Origin: Novipirellula caenicola
GTDB lineage: Bacteria; Planctomycetota; Planctomycetia; Pirellulales; Pirellulaceae
Length of the DNA stretch: 64,000 nucleotides
NCBI RefSeq assembly: GCF_039545035.1
Contig: NZ_BAABRO010000005.1
Location: 186,001 to 250,000, forward strand
Direction: 5' to 3'
Part shown: positions 27,278 to 34,643 of the stretch, piece by piece
How the letters are laid out: each line of letters starts with the position of its first letter
Position numbering within the stretch: the stretch's first letter is position 1
Program-made: the position numbers and the translations under genes
The notes under the pieces: generated by a model
What the model was told of the DNA's origin: nothing
Seen by the model: only the letters and a program-made list of their open reading frames with translations
Databases searched by the model: none

Positions 27278-28825
27278 TTAACTCGCCACCGTGATCGGCA
27301 AAAGCACTTGGTAAATCCAATCTGCGAAAAAGAACAGCACCACACTCAAGATGGCGGTCACGCACAGCGGCACCACACACATCATCGGCGCCTCTTGAAT
27401 GCCGCCGGTCACCGCATGGGAATGATCGCCGGATGCATGGGGATCGCCTGCGTGATCCTGCGGACTTGGTGTACCGGATTCCTCGGCCAGCGGTGCCATA
27501 AACGCTTGGATTGGAATGGGAATCAGGTAGGCGATGTTCAACAGCGAACTGATCATCAACGCGGCCGTCAAAACGTACAGATGGGTTTCGACGGTTCCAA
27601 TCGCGAGGAACCATTTACTCCACGCACCACCGCCGGGCGGCAGCCCAATGATGCTTACCGCGGCAACAAAAAACGCAGCAAAGGTGAACGGCATCTGGCG
27701 ACCAAGACCACGCATTTCACTGATATTTTTTTTGTGCGTCGCAACGTAGATCGCGCCGGCACAAAAGAACAACGTGATTTTGCCGACGGCATGCATCACA
27801 ATATGCATCCCGCCACCCAACACCCCGCTTTGCGTTGCCAATCCGGCACCCAGCGTGATGTAGGCGAGTTGGCTGATTGTCGAATAAGCAAGACGTGCCT
27901 TCAAGTTGTCCTTGGTCATCGCGACAAGCGACGCGATCAAAAGCGAGGCTCCGGCAGCATACGCCAACCAGATGCTGACACCGGTGCTTGAAAGCAGATC
28001 GATTCCAAAGATGTAAACAACCACCTTCAGCACTGAAAACACACCGACTTTGACAACCGCCACCGCGTGCAGCAGCGCGCTGACCGGAGTCGGGGCGACC
28101 ATCGCGGCGGGCAACCAGCGATGAAATGGCATCAGAGCGGCCTTGCCAATACCAAAGGCAAACAAGGCTAACAAGACGCCGAGCCCCAGCGTTGAAATAT
28201 CCTCTTTGGCATGCGCCGAACTTAGAATCCCCCCGACAGTAAAGTCCAATGTCCCCGCCACATACCAAGTCCACGCGACGGCCAGCATAAAGAAGGCGAT
28301 TGAGGTGGAAAGCAAAATACCGAGATAGACGCGGCCACCATTGCGAGCTTCGGCGGTCCCGTGATGCGTGACCAACGGATACGTCGACACCGTCATCAAT
28401 TCGTAGGCGACGAACAAGGTAAACAAGTTCGCAGAGAAGGCTGCGGCGATCGCGGCAAAAATGGCAATGGCAAAACAGGCGTAAAAACGTGTTTGGTTTT
28501 CTTCGTGATGGCCTCGCATGTAACCGATCGCATACAGCGTGGTCAGAATCCACAACCCCGACGCGACCAATGCGAATACCATCCCGAGTGGCTCGACTTC
28601 AAATGCGATGCGAAACCCCGGCAGCATCTCGCCCAGGCTGACCGCAGGTCGCTCGCCAGCGAACACAAAACTTGACAAGCGACAGGTAACGGCGAACAGC
28701 AGCGTTGAAACCACGATCGTCGAAGTTTCACGTAGATTGGGCCAACGACCGCACGCGTAAATCAACCCCAGTGCGATTAGCGGCAACGCTCCGGAGATCC
28801 AAATCAGAGATTCGGCAGACATCAT
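27278..28825 (-). CDS. Mrp/Mbh-type antiporter subunit, MrpD/NuoL-like, with His-rich loop
   Basis: The 515-residue product is a multi-pass proton_antipo_M protein. Core motifs: NLFTLFVAYELMTVSTYPLVTHHG (Glu in the AYE pair), GIGKAALMPFHRWLPAAMVAPTPVSALLHAVAVVKVGVF (the classic HRWLP and SALLHA region) and MHAVGKITLFFCAGAIY. Residues about 445-478 form a polar loop with several His and Asp (SPQDHAGDPHASGDHSHA) before the last membrane helix; this is not a usual feature of the family. It shares a 4-base stop/start overlap with the upstream large subunit. Confidence 0.92.
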   Translation of the reverse strand: MMSAESLIWISGALPLIALGLIYACGRWPNLRETSTIVVSTLLFAVTCRLSSFVFAGERPAVSLGEMLPGFRIAFEVEPLGMVFALVASGLWILTTLYAIGYMRGHHEENQTRFYACFAIAIFAAIAAAFSANLFTLFVAYELMTVSTYPLVTHHGTAEARNGGRVYLGILLSTSIAFFMLAVAWTWYVAGTLDFTVGGILSSAHAKEDISTLGLGVLLALFAFGIGKAALMPFHRWLPAAMVAPTPVSALLHAVAVVKVGVFSVLKVVVYIFGIDLLSSTGVSIWLAYAAGASLLIASLVAMTKDNLKARLAYSTISQLAYITLGAGLATQSGVLGGGMHIVMHAVGKITLFFCAGAIYVATHKKNISEMRGLGRQMPFTFAAFFVAAVSIIGLPPGGGAWSKWFLAIGTVETHLYVLTAALMISSLLNIAYLIPIPIQAFMAPLAEESGTPSPQDHAGDPHASGDHSHAVTGGIQEAPMMCVVPLCVTAILSVVLFFFADWIYQVLLPITVAS

Positions 28826-30303
28826 TGCTTGCCTCCTAACAAGAGCGACGCGGCTCCCGCAGCAAAGTCAGCCGAATACACCGTCCACACCCCAAACACC
28901 AACGTTGCAAGGATCACGGTGTACATGGGCAGCAGCATCCCCAGCGGTGCCTCGACTGCTTGTTTGGCCGACTCCGATGGCTCGGAAAAATACAACGTTT
29001 CGACGACTCGCCATACGTAAACCAACGCCAATAGCGAACTGAGCAACATCAATACTGCGACCGACCAATGGTGCGAATCAAAGGCCGCCGTCAACAACAT
29101 CCATTTGCTGATGAAACCTGCGGTGAAGGGCACACCGATTAACGCCAACCCGCCGACGGCCCATGCAAACGAGGTCCACGGCATCGTACGACCGGCACCC
29201 CGCCAATCGGTAAGCTGGACCGAACCGATCCGCAGAGCGAAGCAGCCCACCACCATAAACAAACCACCCTTGATCAAGGCGTGATTGAACATGTGGACAA
29301 TGCCCGCGGCCAACCCGGCTTGGTTAGCCATACTGATGCCCAACAGCATGTAACCGATCTGAGCGATGCTTGAATATGCCAATAAACGCTTCACGTTGTC
29401 TTGATAGATCGCAGCAGTCGAGGCGGCAAAGATGCCCACCAGCGCCATCACCATCAAAGCGGTATCCAAGGGCAAAACTTCAAAGGCAAATTCGCGAGTA
29501 AACAGACTGAAGACGATTCGAATCAATGCATAGACCGAAACCTTGGTCGCCGTAGCGGCGATGAAACATGTGACCACCGACGGGGCGTAGGTGTAGGCAT
29601 TGGGCAACCATGTGTGCACCGGAAAGACGGCCATCTTGATAAACAGACCGATCGTTAGAAACGCAAACGCCACCAATACCGTTCGAGGCCCATGATCGAT
29701 CGGCAATCGCGTGGCGATATCGGCCATATTCAGCGTGCCGGTCATCTGATAGACCAATCCGATACCAATCAGAATAAACGTCGCTCCGACGCTGCCCAGA
29801 ATCAAGTACTGGAACGCCGCCAACGGTGCACGTCGAGATCGCCCGAGACTGATCAACGCGTAGGTTGACAGTGACGATATTTCCAAAAACACAAAGACGT
29901 TGAACAAGTCGCCGGTCACGCACATGCCCAACAATCCGGTCAAGCAAAGCAAATACGTCGCGTAGAACAGATAGTGCTTGGACCGAGGGATCTCTTTCTC
30001 GATGCTGTGCGGCGCATACGTTAGCACGATCGCTCCGAGGGCCGACACAAACAGCATCACAAATCCGCTGAGTTCATCGACAACATATTCGATTCCGTAG
30101 GGCGGCGCCCAATTGCCAATGTTGTAACGCAGCGGCCCGTCGGCATGGACAGTCCCGACCAATGCGACCGCCATTGCGAACACGCACCACGAAACCGTCA
30201 ACGCAACGATGTAGGCAACTTTGCGATTGCCGATCAAAACGCACAGCGGCGCGGCCAATAACGGCAACACGATCAGCAAGATGGGTAGATGACTTTCCAT
30301 CAA
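28822..30303 (-). CDS. Mrp antiporter subunit D (MrpD/MnhD-like)
   Basis: The 493-residue product matches MrpD in length and motifs: DLFNVFVFLEISSLSTYALISLGR, IKMAVFPVHTWLPNAYTYAPSVVTCFIAATATKVSVYALIRI and MFNHALIKGGLFMVVGCFALRIG, with about 14 membrane segments. MrpD is a proton- or sodium-translocating core subunit of the multisubunit Na+/H+ antiporter, in the inner membrane. It has 4-base overlaps with both neighbours (NuoK-like upstream, second large subunit downstream). Confidence 0.94.
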   Translation of the reverse strand: MMESHLPILLIVLPLLAAPLCVLIGNRKVAYIVALTVSWCVFAMAVALVGTVHADGPLRYNIGNWAPPYGIEYVVDELSGFVMLFVSALGAIVLTYAPHSIEKEIPRSKHYLFYATYLLCLTGLLGMCVTGDLFNVFVFLEISSLSTYALISLGRSRRAPLAAFQYLILGSVGATFILIGIGLVYQMTGTLNMADIATRLPIDHGPRTVLVAFAFLTIGLFIKMAVFPVHTWLPNAYTYAPSVVTCFIAATATKVSVYALIRIVFSLFTREFAFEVLPLDTALMVMALVGIFAASTAAIYQDNVKRLLAYSSIAQIGYMLLGISMANQAGLAAGIVHMFNHALIKGGLFMVVGCFALRIGSVQLTDWRGAGRTMPWTSFAWAVGGLALIGVPFTAGFISKWMLLTAAFDSHHWSVAVLMLLSSLLALVYVWRVVETLYFSEPSESAKQAVEAPLGMLLPMYTVILATLVFGVWTVYSADFAAGAASLLLGGKQ

Positions 30304-30893
30304 GAATCCCGATCCAATTCCAAGATTTTGTCTTCCTCAATCGTGCCATACTCTTCACGGATGCGAACGATCAGCGCGAGTGCCAGCGAAGTCGTCGCAA
30401 TTCCCACCACAATGGCGGTCAGCATCAGCACACTTGGCATTGGGTTTGAGTAAATGAGGGGCTCAGCCTGCGACGTCAGGTCGGCTTGCCGAGCGATTTC
30501 ACCCAGCGGCGAAAGCACCTCTTCAGCAATCGAATGAGCGTGCTCGCCTGCCTCGTTGACCGCTTCATGAACCGGCGCCGCGGCATGCTCGGTTTGAGCA
30601 TGCTCGAGCACATCGGCAGGTCCATTTGTGCCATGTCCATTCGTGCTATGCCCATTGGCGGCATGCCCATTGGCGGCATGCCCGTTGGCAACGCGAGGCG
30701 GGATGATCGGGGCGGTACCCCCATTCACCTTGCCCATCGTGATGTAAAGCAGGAAGACGGAGGTTTGAAAGATGTTTAATCCGATCACCGATTTGATCAT
30801 GTTCTGACGCGCGATGACGATGTAAAAGCCCGTCATCATCAGAAAGATCACGATCCAATAGTTGTACAGTCCGACGATTTGTTCGACGTTCAT
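30300..30893 (-). CDS. MrpC/NuoK-like antiporter subunit with a His-rich repeat insertion
   Basis: The 197-residue product has the three-helix MrpC/NuoK fold: helix 1 (YNYWIVIFLMMTGFYIVIA), helix 2 (MIKSVIGLNIFQTSVFLLYITMG, with the family Asn/Phe pattern) and helix 3 (SVLMLTAIVVGIATTSLALALIVRI). Family members are usually about 110-125 residues. Here about 80 residues (69-149) are inserted between helices 2 and 3. They begin with four near-repeats of NGHAA/NGHST/NGHGT and contain nine His. The insertion keeps the frame and the flanking helices are normal, so the gene looks functional. Overlaps of 4 bases link it to both neighbours. Confidence 0.93.
   Translation of the reverse strand: MNVEQIVGLYNYWIVIFLMMTGFYIVIARQNMIKSVIGLNIFQTSVFLLYITMGKVNGGTAPIIPPRVANGHAANGHAANGHSTNGHGTNGPADVLEHAQTEHAAAPVHEAVNEAGEHAHSIAEEVLSPLGEIARQADLTSQAEPLIYSNPMPSVLMLTAIVVGIATTSLALALIVRIREEYGTIEEDKILELDRDS
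30621..30680 (-). repeat. 15-bp minisatellite, four copies, coding for Asn-Gly-His repeats
   Basis: Four consecutive 15-bp units lie at 30621, 30636, 30651 and 30666; the last two are identical (CCCATTGGCGGCATG on the plus strand). Each unit encodes an N-G-H-x-x pentapeptide on the minus strand. The unit is a multiple of three, so copy-number change would alter the loop length without breaking the frame. Confidence 0.85.
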
Positions 30894-31327
30894 ACGATTT
30901 TTTTCCTGCCGGCAAAGGTATAGAAAATCATCGTCATCACCGAGGTTACCGTGATCCCGACGCCGAGCTCGACCAAAAAAATGCCGAGATGTTGCCCTGA
31001 GGGAAAGAGGTGGGGATAGAAATGATGTTCAAGCACCGCATAGTCAAGGAAGTTGCCTCCGAGCGACAACGTCAACACTCCGGTCATCCCGTACACCAAG
31101 ACGCCGAGTGCCATCAATTTTTCGATCACTACCGGCGGCGCGACGCGTTTGACCGATTCGAGCCCAAACACCAATCCGTACAAAATCAAAGCCGAAGCAA
31201 AGATCACGCCTGCTTGAAATCCGCCGCCAGGCCCGTAATCACCGTGAAATTGCACATAAAATGCAAATAACAAGATGTACGGGATCAAGATTTTGGTGAC
31301 GACACGAATGATCGGAAATGTTCTCAC
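30890..31327 (-). CDS. Mrp antiporter subunit B (MrpB/MnhB-like)
   Basis: The 145-residue product has the MnhB domain: IIRVVTKILIPYILLFAFYVQFHGDYGPGGGFQAGVIFASALILYGLVFG, with the conserved HG(D)xxPGGGFQAG motif, and four membrane segments. It is one of the small structural subunits of the Mrp complex in the inner membrane. It overlaps the DUF4040 gene upstream and the NuoK-like gene downstream by 4 bases each. Confidence 0.94.
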   Translation of the reverse strand: MRTFPIIRVVTKILIPYILLFAFYVQFHGDYGPGGGFQAGVIFASALILYGLVFGLESVKRVAPPVVIEKLMALGVLVYGMTGVLTLSLGGNFLDYAVLEHHFYPHLFPSGQHLGIFLVELGVGITVTSVMTMIFYTFAGRKKIV

Positions 31328-31887
31328 GAAATCGTCTCCGTCGAGGCTTCTTGATCCCCATCGTCTTTCTCTTTGCGAAGAATGATCATGACGGCGATTC
31401 CGGCGGTGAGCACGACGGTCGTTTCTCCGAGCGTGTCGTAACCACGATAACTGGCTAACACCGCGGTCACGACATTCGGCAAACCATGCATGTCATGTTG
31501 AGACTTTTCGACAAAGGAAGGGTTCGGATGCAATTGAATCGGAGCATTTGGGTCACCGAAATGCGGCATATCCAAAGTGCCGTAAACCAGCACACAACCG
31601 GTGATCAAAACCAGAAAGAAAGGCATGATCGGGGCGTGCGCGAGTTGGCGATCTTTTTTTCCCGTCAGCGCCAACGTGCTCAGCATCAACACCGTGGCAA
31701 TGCCCGCACCGACCGCCGCTTCGGTAAACGCCACATCGGGTGCGTCGAGGATCAACATCCAACTCGCACTCAAAAAACTGTAGATGCCCGTGAACATGAT
31801 CGCAGCCCACAAATCTCGCATCCGCGCAATCGTGACCGCGGTGATGGCGAGCAGGGCCAGGATAGGAAAATCGATCAAACTGCTCAT
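31324..31887 (-). CDS. DUF4040/MbhD-MbhE-like antiporter subunit
   Basis: The 187-residue product corresponds to the C-terminal part of MrpA, which in Mbh hydrogenases and some Mrp systems is encoded separately (MbhD and MbhE). The first half is DUF4040-like (ALLAITAVTIARMRDLWAAIMFTGIYSFLSASWMLILDAPDVAFTEAAVGAGIATVLML); the second half (NVVTAVLASYRGYDTLGETTVVLTAGIAVMIIL) is the MbhE-like segment containing YRGYDTLGE. No MrpA N-terminal antiporter domain precedes it. Confidence 0.88.
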   Translation of the reverse strand: MSSLIDFPILALLAITAVTIARMRDLWAAIMFTGIYSFLSASWMLILDAPDVAFTEAAVGAGIATVLMLSTLALTGKKDRQLAHAPIMPFFLVLITGCVLVYGTLDMPHFGDPNAPIQLHPNPSFVEKSQHDMHGLPNVVTAVLASYRGYDTLGETTVVLTAGIAVMIILRKEKDDGDQEASTETIS

Positions 31888-32234
31888 GCTTTGTTCGTCT
31901 CCTCGCTGCGAGTTTCCCCGTTGGGCAACGGCTCTCCATCAAGCACTGGCTTCAAACCATGCGTCATCGCCGACCTTGCCAACGCGTGACACGAACTTGG
32001 ACTGGTGACGGTCAAAAAGAACAAGATGGCCACCAATTTCAGTGCGGTCAGACTTAACCCGGCCTGCAATAGCAAGCCCGCAACGATCAATCCCGCGCCC
32101 ATCGTGTCGGTGATTCCAGCGCCATGCATCCGCGAGAAAAACTCAGGGAGCCGGACAATGCCGATCCCGCCGATGATCGAAAACGTCGCTCCCGTCATCA
32201 ACAGAATCCAACTCAACAGATCGACAATACTCAT
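31884..32234 (-). CDS. Mrp antiporter subunit G (MrpG/MnhG-like)
   Basis: The 116-residue product has three membrane segments and the MnhG pattern (LLMTGATFSIIGGIGIVRLPEFFSRMHGAGITDTMGAGLIVAGLLLQ), with the conserved RLP.F.RMHA-like stretch. A polar tail of about 25 residues follows. MrpG is a small subunit needed for assembly or function of the complex. Overlaps of 4 bases connect it to MrpF-like and DUF4040 genes. Confidence 0.93.
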   Translation of the reverse strand: MSIVDLLSWILLMTGATFSIIGGIGIVRLPEFFSRMHGAGITDTMGAGLIVAGLLLQAGLSLTALKLVAILFFLTVTSPSSCHALARSAMTHGLKPVLDGEPLPNGETRSEETNKA

Positions 32235-32518
32235 GGTGACACTCCTTCGTCGCTGAAACTACCGTATTCGGCAAATCGCAATAACGCCACCATGCCGATG
32301 AAATTCATCAGACTATAGAGCAGAGCGAGATCAAGAAAATCGTCACGTCCGGTCATGAAATCGACCACACAAATCAGCAGTACGGTCTTCGTACCAAAGG
32401 TATTCAGCGCAAGCACGCGATCAAAGACCGTGGGACCAAACATCGCACGGACCAACGCTAACGTCATCGTCACTAAAATGGCAATCGAGGTGACGGCGAA
32501 CATGTCGATGCTGATCAC
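32231..32518 (-). CDS. Mrp antiporter subunit F (MrpF/MnhF-like)
   Basis: The 95-residue product has three membrane segments and the MnhF pattern: VRAMFGPTVFDRVLALNTFGTKTVLLICVVDFMTGRDDFLDLALLYSLMNFIGMVALLRF, including the GPT..DRV.A.N motif and the Asp-rich D(x)ALLY segment. It is normally essential for Mrp activity. It shares a 4-base overlap with MrpE-like upstream and MrpG-like downstream. Confidence 0.94.
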   Translation of the reverse strand: MISIDMFAVTSIAILVTMTLALVRAMFGPTVFDRVLALNTFGTKTVLLICVVDFMTGRDDFLDLALLYSLMNFIGMVALLRFAEYGSFSDEGVSP

Positions 32519-33021
32519 GACTTCTCCAATTCACAGATTCGACGATCGGTTTCGCCGGTAATATCGGCTTGATCATGGCTCAGTGCCAGGGCGTGGATGG
32601 TGATGCTTTCCCCTTCGATTCGTACCGATACCGTCCCCGGGGTCAGCGTGATCGAATTGGCAAGCATGACGCGTCCGAGTTCGGTGCTGGCACGCGTCGG
32701 CACCGTCACGATGCGACGCCGCAGACGCATTTTGGGGGACAGAATAATTTTTGCGACGGTCAGATTGGAAAACAGAATCTCCTTCATCAGCCACGGCGCG
32801 TACCGGGTAAATGGCCGCACGCCTAGCTGAGCCGGGGCCCCCTCTTCGTCAACGATCCGCATCCGTCTGGATATCCACAGACTACAAAGGCACGATAACG
32901 CGCCTAAACCGAGCAAGAACGGGCTTTCAAAGTGCCCAGACCAGATCAGCCAAGTGAGGAACAGTGCCACTGCGAGGGTCAATGTGTATTTCACAATTGC
33001 CGTCCTGTTGCGGCTTTCCAT
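32515..33021 (-). CDS. Mrp antiporter subunit E (MrpE/MnhE-like), first gene of the operon
   Basis: The 168-residue product has two or three N-terminal membrane segments (YTLTLAVALFLTWLIWSGHFESPFLLGLGALSCLCSLWISRRM) and the MnhE signature in the soluble half (ELGRVMLANSITLTPGTVSVRIEGESITIHALA). ATG 33021 is preferred; a longer frame starting at 33099 would add 26 residues without family features, though the ribosome site at 33021 is weak. It opens a run of ten minus-strand genes in which each junction overlaps or almost touches. Confidence 0.9.
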   Translation of the reverse strand: MESRNRTAIVKYTLTLAVALFLTWLIWSGHFESPFLLGLGALSCLCSLWISRRMRIVDEEGAPAQLGVRPFTRYAPWLMKEILFSNLTVAKIILSPKMRLRRRIVTVPTRASTELGRVMLANSITLTPGTVSVRIEGESITIHALALSHDQADITGETDRRICELEKS

Positions 33022-33144
33022 CCGCGAGTTGTGTTCTGCCGAGTCCAATACATGGGAAAAACTTCGCAGAATATAGCCGCCGTGCGTTTTAGTGACCATG
33101 GCGGATTAGATGGCCTGAGTCCATTCGCCCAACGCCACCTGCGT

Positions 33145-33176
33145 TCGCAGCCTTCGCGTTTCGCAGCCTTCGCGTT
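33145..33176. repeat. 16-bp tandem duplication upstream of the antiporter operon
   Basis: TCGCAGCCTTCGCGTT occurs twice in tandem (33145-33160 and 33161-33176), followed by CATCGCGTTCGCGG. It lies between the carbonic anhydrase stop (33277) and the antiporter operon, in the likely operon promoter region. It may be chance duplication or a regulator site. Confidence 0.5.
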
Positions 33177-33276
33177 TCATCGCGTTCGCGGGGACACCGT
33201 CCGGTTGGTAGCGAGAAGAAACCGTTCAGGTTGGCCTGGCCAGCCTGCGACGCCCCCCGATCGAAAACTTGCTTCT

Positions 33277-33930
33277 CTAGCTGAGCAGCTTGCCCAAGGT
33301 GGCTTCATACCGCGTGATCATCTCATCGCCATTGGTCACATTCATGTCCAAGTCACGCAGTCGACCGTCGGTGAGCGTATAAACCCAACCATGCACGGCA
33401 AGCTTCTGGCCTTTACGCCATGCGTCACGCACAATCGTGGTGCGGCACACATTCATCACCTGTTCCATCACGTTCAGTTCGCACAAACGATCGCAGCGCT
33501 GTCGCGGCACCTCAATCGCATCAAGCTGTTCTTGGTGGATGGTGGCCACATCTTGAATGTAACGCAACCAATTTTCAATCAGCCCCAACTCTTTATGAAA
33601 CAGCGCCGCGGCAACACCACCACACCCATAGTGTCCACAGACGATCACGTGCTCGACCTTCAATACCTCAATCGCGAACTGCATCACTGACAGACAATTC
33701 AAATCCGAATGGACCACTAGATTGGCGACATTTCGATGCACGAACAATTCACCGGGATCCAGCCCCACAATTTGATTGGCTGGCACGCGACTGTCTGCGC
33801 AACCAATCCATAGGTATTTTGGCGACTGCTGCTGTGACAACCGCTCGAAGAACGAGGGATCCTGCTCCACCACCCGCTGCGACCATTGACGGTTGTTGTC
33901 GAAAAGCTCTTGTAGCGAATGCATACTCAT
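33277..33930 (-). CDS. Beta-class carbonic anhydrase
   Basis: The 217-residue product interconverts CO2 and bicarbonate. Zinc ligands and the catalytic dyad are visible: Cys44, Asp46 and Arg48 in WIGCADSRV, and His100 and Cys103 in VCGHYGCGG. The family core HRNVAN (65-70) is intact. Length and layout match E. coli Can (type C42/D44/H98/C101). It is cytoplasmic, with no signal. GGAAAG precedes the ATG. Its position directly upstream of the cation:proton antiporter operon, on the same strand, suggests a joint role in pH or bicarbonate handling, as inference only. Confidence 0.96.
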   Translation of the reverse strand: MSMHSLQELFDNNRQWSQRVVEQDPSFFERLSQQQSPKYLWIGCADSRVPANQIVGLDPGELFVHRNVANLVVHSDLNCLSVMQFAIEVLKVEHVIVCGHYGCGGVAAALFHKELGLIENWLRYIQDVATIHQEQLDAIEVPRQRCDRLCELNVMEQVMNVCRTTIVRDAWRKGQKLAVHGWVYTLTDGRLRDLDMNVTNGDEMITRYEATLGKLLS

Positions 33931-34027
33931 TCTTTCCAGCTAGGGTATCGGATGTTTGTGGTCTACGAGCGACCGGTTGCAAGGCATTGAGTCTCCATCC
34001 ACCCTACAGCACTGCAACACTTGATGG

Positions 34028-34053
34028 GATTCGAAGTTTGGATTCGAAGTTTG
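34028..34053. repeat. 13-bp tandem duplication
   Basis: GATTCGAAGTTTG occurs twice in tandem (34028-34040 and 34041-34053), between the carbonic anhydrase start and the stop of the frameshifted membrane protein gene. Confidence 0.6.
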
Positions 34054-34081
34054 GAGTGGACGCTGCGGAATTGCTGCACCA

Positions 34082-34575
34082 CTAGCTTGAGTGATTGGAG
34101 GATCGTAGAGCGAAGGCAACGGCGCGATCAAGCTGGTCCCGCAAGTTTTCCATCTGATCCTTGCTCAACCCTTGGCCTACCAGGCTGGCGAGATGAAGGC
34201 AGGCAATCACAGCGCCGCCCAACGGAATGAGCAACAGCCCCCAAGGAGCCGCCCCCATGAACCACTGAACATAACCATACACGCCTCCGGCAAACATAAA
34301 AAAGCGGTGACGAAGTAGACAAGCATAAAAAACGTCCAAACCTCGGGCCGAGGCGAAAAGCGAGCATACAACTGCGTCCCGGACGGAGCATCACTTAGTT
34401 GCACCGACAAATGAGGCGACCAAAACCGCCGCTCTTCGGGCCGCACCGAAAACTCGGCACAATCTCCCACGGCCTTTGCATTTTCGATCGCGTCTAGCTC
34501 TGCAATGGCCTGACGGATCCGCCGCATCGCTTCGTCTTTGCCCAGCGGCAAGTCCAACGTAAACGCAGGCAACAT
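34082..34575 (-). pseudogene. Membrane protein gene split by a -1 frameshift at a T6 tract (decayed or recoded)
   Basis: The N-terminal part (MLPAFTLDLPLGKDEAMRRIRQAIAELDAIE...) and the C-terminal part (FMFAGGVYGYVQWFMGAAP...LRSSNHSS) are in different frames. A shift of -1 at the coding-strand sequence GC-T-TTT-TTA joins them into a 164-residue protein with two membrane helices (VWTFFMLVYFVTAFFMFAGGVYGYV and GLLLIPLGGAVIACLHLASL) and a C-terminal helix. The heptamer T TTT TTA lies exactly in the zero frame, as in programmed -1 sites. A single T deletion from seven T gives the same result. The start is uncertain; in-frame TTG at 34623 is an alternative. Function unknown. Confidence 0.7.
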
Positions 34576-34643
34576 TCTTAGAGACGGCACGAAAGGAACC
34601 TCGCTGCGACAGCCGCTGGTCAAGGGTATAGAGCAAACCGGCG

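Noticed and set aside
27717-28553. 278-residue frame inside the MrpD-like gene on the same strand in another frame
   Set aside because: Frequent Arg, Cys and His typical of an out-of-frame reading of a membrane protein; the true frame has clear antiporter motifs.
33420-34085. 221-residue plus-strand frame over the carbonic anhydrase gene
   Set aside because: Antisense shadow of an intact enzyme gene with intact zinc motifs.
34297-34303. Transcriptional slippage on the T6 tract as the cause of the split frame
   Set aside because: A tract of only six is short for polymerase slippage; ribosomal frameshift or a one-base deletion is the better explanation, so slippage was not proposed.
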